The translations under genes and the position numbers were made by a program. Shown here piece after piece: positions 42,441-50,436 of a stretch of 64,000 nt of DNA. Positions within the stretch are counted from its first letter, which is position 1, and every line of letters begins with the position of its first letter. The DNA comes from an uncultured Prevotellaceae bacterium (lineage in GTDB: Bacteria; Bacteroidota; Bacteroidia; Bacteroidales; Muribaculaceae), in assembly GCA_947306175.1 (NCBI GenBank), contig CAMZFV010000004.1, positions 79,101-143,100 of the forward strand. Direction: 5' to 3'. A model generated the notes under the pieces. It did not search any database. It was given only the letters and a program-made list of their open reading frames with translations, and had not been told where the DNA came from.

Positions 42441-42980
42441 TTATTGTCCCGTCAGGTAGCGGTAAACCGCTGTGAATTGCCGTTTGAAACGGTCCTGGAA
42501 TTTGTCCAGCTTGCGGTCAAAGGAATATTTGTCGGTCTGGATAGACATCTTGGTCACGCGGTTGCGGGTGATGCGCTGGATGTCGTAATTGTTGATTGGG
42601 TAGTAGCAGGTCACATAGTAGTCGTTGTAGGTGAGGTAATGGCGCTTAACGATGTCGGCACGGGAGACGTCACGGTCGGTTTTGAGCACGATGCGGTCGC
42701 CACCACGCAGCACCAGCGTGATGCTGTCGCCCTGTGAGACTTGCAGCAAACCTTCATCGTATGTTACCTCAAGCGTGAACGACACCAGGCCTCCATAGCT
42801 GACTGTCGCCGACACGGCAAAGCGGGCGGCGTGATGGAAATTATCATACATGACCTCTTGCTGCGAGCACACGTATCGCGTGCCATCGTCCCTGTGATGG
42901 TCAACGCACACCTGAGCAGTTGCCGGCATGACAAATACCAGCAACGCCATCAATATACCGATGACCCGCTTGCTAATCAT
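42441..42980 (-). CDS. Small secreted protein of unknown function
   Basis: 179 aa with a clear signal peptide (MISKRVIGILMALLVFVMPATAQ). The rest is beta-rich with two pairs of basic residues near the end (FDRKLDKFQDRFKRQF). No family was recognised. The start at 42980 almost coincides with the expected transcription start, so the mRNA may be leaderless; the longer frame to 43040 lies upstream of the promoter. Confidence 0.65.
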   Translation of the reverse strand: MISKRVIGILMALLVFVMPATAQVCVDHHRDDGTRYVCSQQEVMYDNFHHAARFAVSATVSYGGLVSFTLEVTYDEGLLQVSQGDSITLVLRGGDRIVLKTDRDVSRADIVKRHYLTYNDYYVTCYYPINNYDIQRITRNRVTKMSIQTDKYSFDRKLDKFQDRFKRQFTAVYRYLTGQ

Positions 42981-42984
42981 GCCG

Positions 42985-42992
42985 CAAAGGTA
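42985..42992 (-). promoter_or_regulatory. -7 element at the start codon of the 42441-42980 gene
   Basis: On the - strand TACCTTTG, ending 4 nt before the ATG. Confidence 0.55.
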
Positions 42993-43078
42993 ACACAAAA
43001 AACGCTCTCCGTAAAATCCACCACTTTCAGCGGGTGGCATGTCGAAGGAGTGTCATAATTAATGCCTGAAAACTGTGA

Positions 43079-43187
43079 TCGCGCTACGCGCGAGAAATTA
43101 AACAAAATTATTAATAAAATTAAAATAATAATTTATTTTGTTTAATTTTTATATAAATTTTTGCTTAATTTCTCGGCCGTTAGGCCG
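43079..43187 (-). repeat. A/T-rich palindromic element with competing hairpins
   Basis: The outer inverted repeat is CGAGAAATTAA (43091-43101) with TTAATTTCTCG (43165-43175). The inner one is AAATTAAACAAAAT (43095-43108) with ATTTTGTTTAATTT (43135-43148). Both use the left arm, so only one can form. GC-rich mini-palindromes CGCGCTACGCG and CGGCCGTTAGGCCG bound the element. Confidence 0.65.
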
Positions 43188-43243
43188 ATTAAAAATCAGC
43201 CTTTAGCTCGACGAAATCAATTATGACACAACAACCAATGGCT

Positions 43244-43876
43244 TTACCGTTGCTGGTTGAAGGGGGAGAAGATACCGTACAGGTTAGCGTCGATCTTGTC
43301 GCACACCTGCTGGAAGTCCTCGGGATTGTCGCCAAACTTCACCTCGTCGCCATTGATGATGACCAGGTTGCCCTTGTAGTCGGCAATCCAGTCCTCGTAG
43401 CGCTTGTTCAAGCCCTCCAGGTAGTCGAGGCGCATCGTCTGCTCGTACTCGCGCCCGCGCTTCTGGATCTGCTGTACGAGGTTGGGGATGGTCGAGCGGA
43501 TGTAGATCATCAGATCGGGCATTTTTACCAGCGACATCATCAGGTCGAACAGATCGCGGTAGTTGTTGAAGTCGCGGTCGCTCATGTGGCCCTGGCCGTG
43601 CAGGTTGGGGGCGAAGATGCAGGCGTCCTCATAGATGGTGCGGTCCTGGATGATGTCGATGTCACTCTGCGAGATTTCCACCACCTCCTTGAAACGCTTG
43701 TTCAAGAAATAAATCTGGAGGTTGAATGACCAGCGTGACATGTCAGCATAGAAATCCTCAAGATAGGGATTGTTGTCTACGGGCTCAAACCGCGGGCTCC
43801 ACCCGTAATGCTTGGCGAGCAGCTTGGTCAAGGTCGTCTTGCCGCTGCCGATGTTTCCTGCTACTGCTATATGCAT
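43244..43876 (-). CDS. Deoxynucleoside kinase (dGK/dAK type), copy 1
   Basis: 210 aa. P-loop GNIGSGKTTL (residues 8-17), the catalytic Glu/Arg region (DRTIYEDACIF) and the lid RGREYEQ. It phosphorylates a purine deoxynucleoside for salvage. It forms a tandem pair with copy 2, 70 nt upstream; the two are clearly paralogous. Its start codon is preceded by a heptad tract 3 nt away. Confidence 0.88.
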   Translation of the reverse strand: MHIAVAGNIGSGKTTLTKLLAKHYGWSPRFEPVDNNPYLEDFYADMSRWSFNLQIYFLNKRFKEVVEISQSDIDIIQDRTIYEDACIFAPNLHGQGHMSDRDFNNYRDLFDLMMSLVKMPDLMIYIRSTIPNLVQQIQKRGREYEQTMRLDYLEGLNKRYEDWIADYKGNLVIINGDEVKFGDNPEDFQQVCDKIDANLYGIFSPFNQQR

Positions 43877-43879
43877 TTT

Positions 43880-43907
43880 ATTCTAGTTTTTAGTTTTTAG
43901 TTGTTAG
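43880..43907 (-). repeat. Heptad tract, 4 units, directly before copy 1 kinase
   Basis: On the + strand ATTCTAG, TTTTTAG, TTTTTAG, TTGTTAG; sense units CTAACAA, CTAAAAA, CTAAAAA, CTAGAAT. It ends 3 nt before the ATG. Confidence 0.8.
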
Positions 43908-43945
43908 CGTTAGGGTTGTCTATGCCGTGACTCCTGTCACGGCTA

Positions 43946-44572
43946 TTAATCCAGAGGCCCGAAGATGCCGAACATCGTCGCATCAATTTTGTCGATGATG
44001 GCGGCGAAGTCTTCGGGGTTGTTTTTGTAGTCCATATCATCGACGTTGATGACAAGCTTGCGGCCCTTGTAGGTCTTCATCACAAACTCCTCATAGCGCT
44101 CGTTCAGGTTTGATAGGTACTGCAGCGGCATCGTCTGCTCGTAGTCGCGGCCACGCTTGTGGATATTGTCCACCAGATGGGGCACGCTGGAGCGCAGATA
44201 AATCATCAGGTCGGGCAAGCGCACGATGGTCATCATCTGCTCAAACAGTTCCATGTAGGTCTCGAAGTCGCGGTCGTCCAGGTTGCCCATGTCGTGGTTG
44301 TTGGCGGTGAAGATATACACGCCCTCAAAGATGCTGCGGTCCTGGATGATGGTCTTGTCGCTGGCATTGATGCCCAGGATGTCCTTGAAACGCTGTTTCA
44401 GGAAGAACACCTCCAGGGCAAACGACCACCGCTTGATGTCCTTGTAGTAGTCGCTCAAGTATGGGTTGTCCACCACGGGCTCCATAAACGGCTCCCAGCC
44501 GTAATGCTTGGCGAGCATTTCGGCCAGTGTGGATTTACCGCTACCGATATTTCCTGCTATAACGATGTGCAC
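43946..44572 (-). CDS. Deoxynucleoside kinase, copy 2 (GTG start)
   Basis: 208 aa: VHIVIAGNIGSGKSTL at the N-terminus aligns exactly with MHIAVAGNIGSGKTTL of copy 1, which sets a GTG start at 44572. A longer frame reaches 44662 but runs through the -7 element. DRSIFEG and RGRDYEQ are present. The pair may act as a dGK/dAK heterodimer of the kind known in lactobacilli, but the partition of substrates is unknown. Confidence 0.87.
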   Translation of the reverse strand: MHIVIAGNIGSGKSTLAEMLAKHYGWEPFMEPVVDNPYLSDYYKDIKRWSFALEVFFLKQRFKDILGINASDKTIIQDRSIFEGVYIFTANNHDMGNLDDRDFETYMELFEQMMTIVRLPDLMIYLRSSVPHLVDNIHKRGRDYEQTMPLQYLSNLNERYEEFVMKTYKGRKLVINVDDMDYKNNPEDFAAIIDKIDATMFGIFGPLD

Positions 44573-44604
44573 GGTTAAGATGAAATTGGTTGTTTTACAA
44601 ATGG

Positions 44605-44612
44605 CAAAGATA
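44605..44612 (-). promoter_or_regulatory. Promoter of the kinase pair
   Basis: On the - strand TATCTTTG at 44612-44605, with CTTG at 44635-44632 (19-nt spacer), 33 nt before the GTG. Confidence 0.65.
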
Positions 44613-44717
44613 AACTTTTTTCCTTGCCCGCCAAGCACCTGCCACTGGAAAGTTATTAACAACTAATTGACGGCTGAAAAATTTCCCTAAAATCGCCTGT
44701 GTTACCGAAAAAATGCC

Positions 44718-44725
44718 TATTTTTG
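44718..44725 (+). promoter_or_regulatory. -7 element of the flavin reductase gene
   Basis: TATTTTTG. The expected transcript begins near 44732, so nearly the whole leader is the heptad tract at 44741-44817. Confidence 0.6.
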
Positions 44726-44740
44726 CACCTTGAACTATAA

Positions 44741-44817
44741 CTAGAAACTAGAAACTGAGGACTAAGGACTGAGGACTAAGGACTAAGGACTAAGGACTAG
44801 AAACTAGGGACTAAAAA
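44741..44817 (+). repeat. Heptad tract, 11 units, forming the flavin reductase leader
   Basis: Eleven units in perfect 7-nt register: two CTAGAAA, CTGAGGA, CTAAGGA, CTGAGGA, three CTAAGGA, CTAGAAA, CTAGGGA, CTAAAAA. TAA, TAG or TGA occupies the same position in every unit. It ends 1 nt before the ATG at 44819. Confidence 0.95.
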
Positions 44818-44818
44818 T

Positions 44819-45397
44819 ATGAAACAGAACTGGAGACCTGGAACCATGATATACCCGCTGCCCGCGCTGCTGGTCAGTTGCGGGGCGTCGCCCGAGGAAT
44901 ACAACGTCTTAACGGCGGCTTGGACGGGCACTATCTGCAGCGATCCGGCGCTGTGCTATGTGTCCATCAGGAAGGAGCGTCACAGCCACGCCATCATTGA
45001 GCGCAACATGGCGTTCACGCTCAACCTGACCAACCGTGAGCTGGCACGTGCAACCGACTGGTGCGGCGTGCGCTCCGGTCGTGACTATGACAAGTGGAAG
45101 GAGATGCACCTCACGCCCGTCAAGGGTGAGACCGTTGCAGCCCCTTACATCCAGGAGGCGCCCGTGAGCATTGAGTGCCGCGTGCGCGACATCATGCGAC
45201 TGGGCTCTCATGACATGTTCATCGGCGAGGTGATGAACGTCATCGCCGATGACCGCTACATCGACCCCGAGAGCGGAGCCCTTGACCTTAAGGCCGCCGA
45301 TCTGATCACCTATTGCCACGGCCACTATTACGCCCTGGGTGAGGAATTGGGCCACTTCGGCTGGACCGTACGTAAGAAACCGAAAACAACTAAATAA
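44819..45397 (+). CDS. Flavin reductase-like FMN-binding split-barrel protein
   Basis: 192 aa, HpaC/Flr type. ALLVSCG and VLTAAWTGTICSDPALCYVSIR form the FMN-binding start. It carries flavin between NAD(P)H and an acceptor; the partner is unknown. Divergent from the kinase pair. Its leader is almost completely built of heptads. Confidence 0.82.
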   Translation: MKQNWRPGTMIYPLPALLVSCGASPEEYNVLTAAWTGTICSDPALCYVSIRKERHSHAIIERNMAFTLNLTNRELARATDWCGVRSGRDYDKWKEMHLTPVKGETVAAPYIQEAPVSIECRVRDIMRLGSHDMFIGEVMNVIADDRYIDPESGALDLKAADLITYCHGHYYALGEELGHFGWTVRKKPKTTK

Positions 45398-45466
45398 TAA
45401 CTGATATAATTAACTTTAAACTAAAAACTAGCTTTAGGCTTTATGTGCTAGGCGATAGTAATAGTA

Positions 45467-45494
45467 CTTAAAACTTAAAACTTAAAACTTAAAA
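45467..45494 (+). repeat. Heptad tract, 4 identical units, before glyA
   Basis: CTTAAAA four times, ending 6 nt before the glyA ATG at 45501. Looser heptad-like sequence (CTAAAAA, CTAGCTT, TAGGCTT) occurs at 45421-45441. Confidence 0.85.
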
Positions 45495-45500
45495 CTATCA

Positions 45501-46781
45501 ATGGAACGAGACAAAGCGATTTTTGACATCATCGAGCGCGAACATCTGCGTCAGAAACACGGCATCGAGCTGATTGCCAGTGAAAACTTCGTGAGTGAGC
45601 AGGTTATGCAGGCCATGGGCAGCTGCCTGACCAACAAGTATGCCGAGGGTTATCCTGGCCACCGCTATTATGGCGGTTGCCAGTGCGTGGACGAGAGCGA
45701 GAACCTCGCCATCGAGCGCCTGAAAGAGATTTTCGGTGCCGAGTATGCCAATGTGCAGCCCCACTCGGGAGCACAGGCCAACATGGCCGTCTTCATGGCA
45801 TGCCTCAAGCCCGGCGACAAGTTCATGGGTCTGAACCTGGCTCATGGCGGTCACCTCTCACACGGTAGCCCCGTTAACTTCTCGGGTTTGATGTTCCAGG
45901 CTTGTGAATATAACGTTACCCCCGACACCAACCTGGTGGACTATGACCAGATGGAAGAGGTGGCACAGCGTGAGCGTCCCAAACTGATCGTCGGTGGCGC
46001 CAGCGCCTACAGCCGCGAGTGGGACTACGAGCGCATGCGCAAGATTGCCGATAGTGTGGGCGCACTGCTCATGATCGACATGGCACACCCCGCTGGCCTT
46101 ATCGCCGCAGGTCTGTTGAACAACCCCTTGAAGTATGCCCACATCGTGACCAGCACCACCCACAAGACCCTGCGCGGTCCCCGTGGCGGTATCATCTTGC
46201 TGGGTAAGGACTTTGACAATCCTTGGGGCAAGACCACCAAGAAGGGCGTCATCCGCAAGATGTCGTCATTGCTCGACAGCGCCGTATTCCCCGGCGTGCA
46301 GGGTGGTCCCCTCGAGCACGTGATTGCCGCTAAGGCAGTTGCTTTCGGTGAGATTCTCCAGCCTTCGTTCAAGGACTATGCCATCCAGGTTCGCACCAAT
46401 GCCGCCGCTATGGCTCAGGCCCTCATCGACAAGGGCTACAAGATCTGCTCTGGTGGCACCGACAACCACTGCATGCTGGTTGACCTGCGCACCAAGTATC
46501 CCGAGTTGACCGGTAAGGTTGCCGAGGCTGCCCTCGTTGCTGCCGACATCACCGTCAACAAGAACATGGTTCCCTTCGACGACCGCAGCGCCTTCCAGAC
46601 CAGCGGTCTGCGTCTGGGTACTCCCGCCATCACCACCCGTGGCCTCAAGGAGGACAAGATGGGCGACATCGTCGAGCTCATCGACACCGTTCTCCAGGCT
46701 CCCGAGGACGAGGCTGTTATCGCAGCAGTTCGCGGCAAGGTAAACGAGATGATGAAGGACTATCCCATGTTCGCCTGGTAA
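45501..46781 (+). CDS. glyA: Serine hydroxymethyltransferase
   Basis: 426-aa PLP enzyme exchanging serine and glycine with tetrahydrofolate. [30 protein letters not shown] and the PLP lysine in [17 protein letters not shown] sequence ([10 protein letters not shown]) are present. Length and order are normal. Followed by a wobble-paired hairpin at 46826-46854. Confidence 0.97.
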   Translation: MERDKAIFDIIEREHLRQKHGIELIASENFVSEQVMQAMGSCLTNKYAEGYPGHRYYGGCQCVDESENLAIERLKEIFGAEYANVQPHSGAQANMAVFMACLKPGDKFMGLNLAHGGHLSHGSPVNFSGLMFQACEYNVTPDTNLVDYDQMEEVAQRERPKLIVGGASAYSREWDYERMRKIADSVGALLMIDMAHPAGLIAAGLLNNPLKYAHIVTSTTHKTLRGPRGGIILLGKDFDNPWGKTTKKGVIRKMSSLLDSAVFPGVQGGPLEHVIAAKAVAFGEILQPSFKDYAIQVRTNAAAMAQALIDKGYKICSGGTDNHCMLVDLRTKYPELTGKVAEAALVAADITVNKNMVPFDDRSAFQTSGLRLGTPAITTRGLKEDKMGDIVELIDTVLQAPEDEAVIAAVRGKVNEMMKDYPMFAW

Positions 46782-46825
46782 TAATTCTCGCCAGGATCAG
46801 AACTTCCAATTACACATCAAACGGC

Positions 46826-46854
46826 ATCCGCATTCCATCGTTTGGAGTGCGGAT
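46826..46854 (+). terminator. Hairpin after glyA
   Basis: ATCCGCATTCC / GGAGTGCGGAT with one G-T wobble and a 7-nt loop. A weak T-rich tail follows (TCCTTCGTTT). The right arm holds the GAGTGCGGAT word seen elsewhere. Confidence 0.55.
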
Positions 46855-46945
46855 TCCTTCGTTTAATGGGTTGCCCCGAACTAAAGGTTCTCGAAATCTG
46901 TAGTAAAAACACCAGCAAATGCTTTCATGGTTCAAGAATAATTCT

Positions 46946-46953
46946 TAAATTTG
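46946..46953 (+). promoter_or_regulatory. -7 element of the 46993 BspA gene
   Basis: TAAATTTG, 39 nt before the ATG at 46993. It excludes the in-frame start at 46951. Confidence 0.65.
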
Positions 46954-46992
46954 CGACAAATAATAATATTAACTCATTTAATCCTAGGTAAT

Positions 46993-49344
46993 ATGAAAAA
47001 ATCACTACTTTTTAGGGGACTTGTCCTGTTGGCGCTTTTAACCTGTGCCATAGGCGCCAGTGCCGCAACCGAGAGTTTTACGAGAGATGGCATTTATTAC
47101 CAGTTGACGACTTACAGCGACGGCAGCGGCGTCGTCAGTGTAATGAACAATGGGTCATTTAACACCTATTCGGGCGTTGTGAACATCCCCGACAGTGTGT
47201 ATTACAACGGTTTGATGTATCCTGTCGTGAGTGTCGGATACCAGGCATTTAAGAACTGTACAGGGCTCACAGCGGTAACTATCCCTGAGGGCGTCAGGAT
47301 GCTGATGAACGAATGCTTCGCCGGCTGCACAGCGCTGACCCGTATCACCCTGCCCAGTACGTTGTCAGCCATTTATAACAGTACTTTTACCGGTTGCACT
47401 TCCTTGAGGTACATCACGAGTATGAGGGAGACCGCGGCATCATTCAATTCCAACAACTTTGATGCGAACACCTATGCTACCGCCATTCTGATGGTTCCGC
47501 AGGGCTCGTTGAGCAGTTACCAGTCCACGTCGGCCTGGTCGCAGTTCTCCAACATTCAGCAGCAGAATAAGTTTGTTGTTGATGGCATCTATTATACCAT
47601 CACGAGCGGCTCTACCGTGAGTGTGACCTATAGGGATGCGAACTACTGCAGTTATGATGGCGCTGTGATTATTCCCTCTACCGTCGAACATGGTGGCAAA
47701 ACCTATACCGTGAACAAGATTGACATGTCAGCATTCAGGGAATGTAAGAATCCTATGGGGCTGGAAGTCATTGTTCCCAATACGGTAACGACTATTGGTG
47801 ACTATGCTTTCTATAATTCCACTCTCGATTACATCGAACTGGGAACAGGGGTCACCTCAATCGGAGACTACGCTTTTATGGGTACCGAGAGCACTCTTTA
47901 TGTCTTCTTCATCCACGCACAGTATCCTCCCACAACCGCAACAAACACTTTCCCTGAAGGTGTTTATGATAATGTCTATCTGTGGATACCACGCATGGCT
48001 GAAGAAAGATACAAAACATCCCGCTATTGGACTAGCTTCAACCCCGATAATATGTTTTACGGCTATGACTTCATTGTTGACGGCATCTATTACGGATTTA
48101 ACTCCTACTCAAACACCGTGGAGGTATCGGCTTACGCCTTGCATACCGATTCAACATATTTGTATAGCGCCTATTCTACTAGAGAAAGTGTTGTCATCCC
48201 CCCAATCGTTACTTACGAGGGTACTGAGTATCTGGTTAATCAGATTGGCAGTTATGCATTCTATAGGTGGGGGGCCAAAGACATCACTCTGCCCAGTACC
48301 ATCAAGAGCATAGAACCAAGAGCTTTTCGTAGTTGTGACAGTTTAGAGCACATCAATATCTCTGAGGGTGTCACCCGTATCGGTAGATTTGCTTTTCAGT
48401 CTTGTGAACGCTTGCAGTCGGTTGATATACCCCATAGTGTGACATCTGTCGATTATGGTGCGTTCTATGACTGTATAGCTCTCCAAAGCCTTTCTTTAGG
48501 AGCTGGATTGAAACAGATTGGTTATTATGCATTCAAGTCATGTAGTAATCTCTCTACAGTGACCAGTTATGCGCTTGTTCCGCCTGTATCATCAGACGAA
48601 GGATATTCCTTGTTCTTTGCCGAGGAAACCTATCAAGGGGCTACGTTGTATGTCCCGAAGTCTTCGCTCTCAGCCTATCAGACCGCTGAGGGGTGGAGGC
48701 AATTCTACAATATCGAGGGTATTACCACACTTGACGGAGCCTTGAATGCGCCAGGTGGCACCATCCACTTTACCGACGAGGGTGACTATCCCTGGATAGT
48801 GAAGGAAGGGGACGGCCGCCTCTATGCCCAATCCAGCAACGCTGGTATCCATAGCAGTGAATCCAGATTTACAGTCACTGTCCATGTCGATGAACCATCC
48901 GTCCTGTCATTCGATTTCAAGGCTTGGGGAGAAAGTGATCCTGATTATCCAAACTTACACTATGATGAGAGCGTGTTTATGGTGAACGGCACTTCGATAT
49001 TCCGTTACGGTGCTCGTGATAACGATTGGGAGAACTTCACTTATGAACTGAACGCCGGCGGCACTTACCAGCTGGTTTGGTTCTATCACAAGGATATCAG
49101 TGACAATGGCGTGGGAGACTACTTCGCTGTGGATAATATTAAGATTGCTCCCAAGGCTACTCGTGGTGACGTGAACGGTGATGGCACTGTCGGTATCGTC
49201 GATGTGACCGCCTTGATTGACTACCTGTTGAGCGGTGATGAGTCAGGCATTAATATGACTGCCGCCGACTGCAATCAAGACAATAGTGTGGGCATCAGCG
49301 ACGTCACGGCCCTTATAGACTACCTGCTCAGTGGCAGTTGGTAA
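46993..49344 (+). CDS. BspA-type leucine-rich-repeat protein with dockerin-like tail
   Basis: 783 aa. Signal peptide about 1-24 (IGASAA). Three blocks of LRR_5 repeats (such as AFxNCTGLTAVTIPEGV) are each introduced by a VDGIYY-type spacer. A jelly-roll-like domain follows at about 575-715, then two dockerin-like loops (DVNGDGTVGIVDV, DCNQDNSVGISDV). It is expected to be exposed on the cell surface. Architecture is close to the 27825-30557 protein but without the SUMF1 domain. Confidence 0.85.
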   Translation: MKKSLLFRGLVLLALLTCAIGASAATESFTRDGIYYQLTTYSDGSGVVSVMNNGSFNTYSGVVNIPDSVYYNGLMYPVVSVGYQAFKNCTGLTAVTIPEGVRMLMNECFAGCTALTRITLPSTLSAIYNSTFTGCTSLRYITSMRETAASFNSNNFDANTYATAILMVPQGSLSSYQSTSAWSQFSNIQQQNKFVVDGIYYTITSGSTVSVTYRDANYCSYDGAVIIPSTVEHGGKTYTVNKIDMSAFRECKNPMGLEVIVPNTVTTIGDYAFYNSTLDYIELGTGVTSIGDYAFMGTESTLYVFFIHAQYPPTTATNTFPEGVYDNVYLWIPRMAEERYKTSRYWTSFNPDNMFYGYDFIVDGIYYGFNSYSNTVEVSAYALHTDSTYLYSAYSTRESVVIPPIVTYEGTEYLVNQIGSYAFYRWGAKDITLPSTIKSIEPRAFRSCDSLEHINISEGVTRIGRFAFQSCERLQSVDIPHSVTSVDYGAFYDCIALQSLSLGAGLKQIGYYAFKSCSNLSTVTSYALVPPVSSDEGYSLFFAEETYQGATLYVPKSSLSAYQTAEGWRQFYNIEGITTLDGALNAPGGTIHFTDEGDYPWIVKEGDGRLYAQSSNAGIHSSESRFTVTVHVDEPSVLSFDFKAWGESDPDYPNLHYDESVFMVNGTSIFRYGARDNDWENFTYELNAGGTYQLVWFYHKDISDNGVGDYFAVDNIKIAPKATRGDVNGDGTVGIVDVTALIDYLLSGDESGINMTAADCNQDNSVGISDVTALIDYLLSGSW

Positions 49345-49392
49345 ATAAGATATGTGAGGGTACTGCGATTTGGCAGTCTCAACAATTAGTGT

Positions 49393-49424
49393 TAATTTTG
49401 CACGGCTTTTTCAAGAAGCCGTGC
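49393..49424 (+). promoter_or_regulatory. fabG promoter overlapping a hairpin
   Basis: TAATTTTG (49393-49400) runs straight into a 9-bp hairpin GCACGGCTT / AAGCCGTGC (49400-49408 with 49416-49424). The hairpin contains the likely transcription start. It could also be the terminator of the BspA gene. Confidence 0.55.
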
Positions 49425-49470
49425 ATTTATTTGAAGAAAACAACATTAATAACCATAAATTGAAGAAACA

Positions 49471-50217
49471 ATGAAAATGTTAGAAGGAAAAGTGGCGCTC
49501 ATCACTGGCGCCGCCAGGGGCATCGGCAAGGCCATCGCATTGAAGTTTGCTGCCGAGGGTGCCGACATCGCATTCACCGACCTCGTTATTGACGACAGTG
49601 GCAAGCAGACCGAGCAGGAAATCGCTGCCTTCGGCGTTAAGGCCAAGGGTTATGCCAGCAATGCCGCCAACTTTGAGGAGACCGAAGCCGTGGTAAAGCA
49701 GATCCATGAGGACTTTGGCCACATCGACATCCTGGTTAACAATGCAGGCATCACCAAGGACGGCCTCATGTTGCGTATGACCGAACAGCAGTGGGATGCC
49801 GTTATCGCTGTCAACCTCAAGAGCGCGTTCAATTTCATCCACGCCCTGGCGCCCATCATGATGCGCCAGCGCGCCGGTTCCATCATCAACATGGCGTCGG
49901 TAGTGGGTGTTCATGGCAACGCCGGCCAGGCCAACTATGCCGCCTCTAAGGCCGGCCTTATCGCTCTGGCCAAGAGCATCGCCCAGGAGATGGGTTCCCG
50001 CGGCATCCGTGCCAACGCCATCGCTCCTGGTTTCATCGACACAGACATGACCAAGGCATTGCCTGAGGAAGTTCGCAAAGAGTGGTGCCAGCGCATCCCC
50101 CTGCGCCGTGGCGGCACTGTCGAGGATATCGCCAACGTGGCCACCTTCCTGGCCAGCGATATGTCGAGCTACGTCACAGGTCAGGTCATCCAGGTCGATG
50201 GCGGCATGAACATGTGA
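49471..50217 (+). CDS. fabG: 3-oxoacyl-ACP reductase
   Basis: 248-aa SDR enzyme of fatty acid synthesis. TGAARGIG cofactor loop, NNAGITKDGLMLRM (the FabG signature), Ser in NMASVVG, YAASK catalytic pair, and the ending VTGQVIQVDGGMNM are present. It reduces 3-ketoacyl-ACP with NADPH. The gene stands alone, ending at a strong terminator. Confidence 0.93.
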   Translation: MKMLEGKVALITGAARGIGKAIALKFAAEGADIAFTDLVIDDSGKQTEQEIAAFGVKAKGYASNAANFEETEAVVKQIHEDFGHIDILVNNAGITKDGLMLRMTEQQWDAVIAVNLKSAFNFIHALAPIMMRQRAGSIINMASVVGVHGNAGQANYAASKAGLIALAKSIAQEMGSRGIRANAIAPGFIDTDMTKALPEEVRKEWCQRIPLRRGGTVEDIANVATFLASDMSSYVTGQVIQVDGGMNM

Positions 50218-50280
50218 TGTTAAGCGGCTAGAGTCGCTGTGTATGGGTGTTCAGCTACATCGACACTCAGAGATGTCTTG

Positions 50281-50325
50281 AGCGGGAACGCGCCGATTTT
50301 GGTTAGCGTTCCCGCTGGTTTTTTG
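50281..50325 (+). terminator. fabG terminator
   Basis: AGCGGGAACGC / GCGTTCCCGCT, 11-bp perfect stem, followed by GGTTTTTTG. Confidence 0.9.
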
Positions 50326-50352
50326 TCAAAATAAATTGTTTTTAGGTATTTA

Positions 50353-50384
50353 TTTGGAAATAAATGAAAAAGACACTATATTTG
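50353..50384 (+). promoter_or_regulatory. Promoter of the 50437 gene
   Basis: TTTG (50353-50356), 20-nt spacer, TATATTTG (50377-50384); ATG 53 nt downstream. Confidence 0.75.
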
Positions 50385-50436
50385 CGGAAAAATTAAAAAT
50401 GTATCATATTATTCAATCTATTAGTTTTATTTAATC

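Noticed and set aside
44741..44817. Possible CRISPR or VNTR coding repeat
   Set aside because: The units are 7 nt with a stop codon in each, so they cannot encode protein, and there are no spacers.
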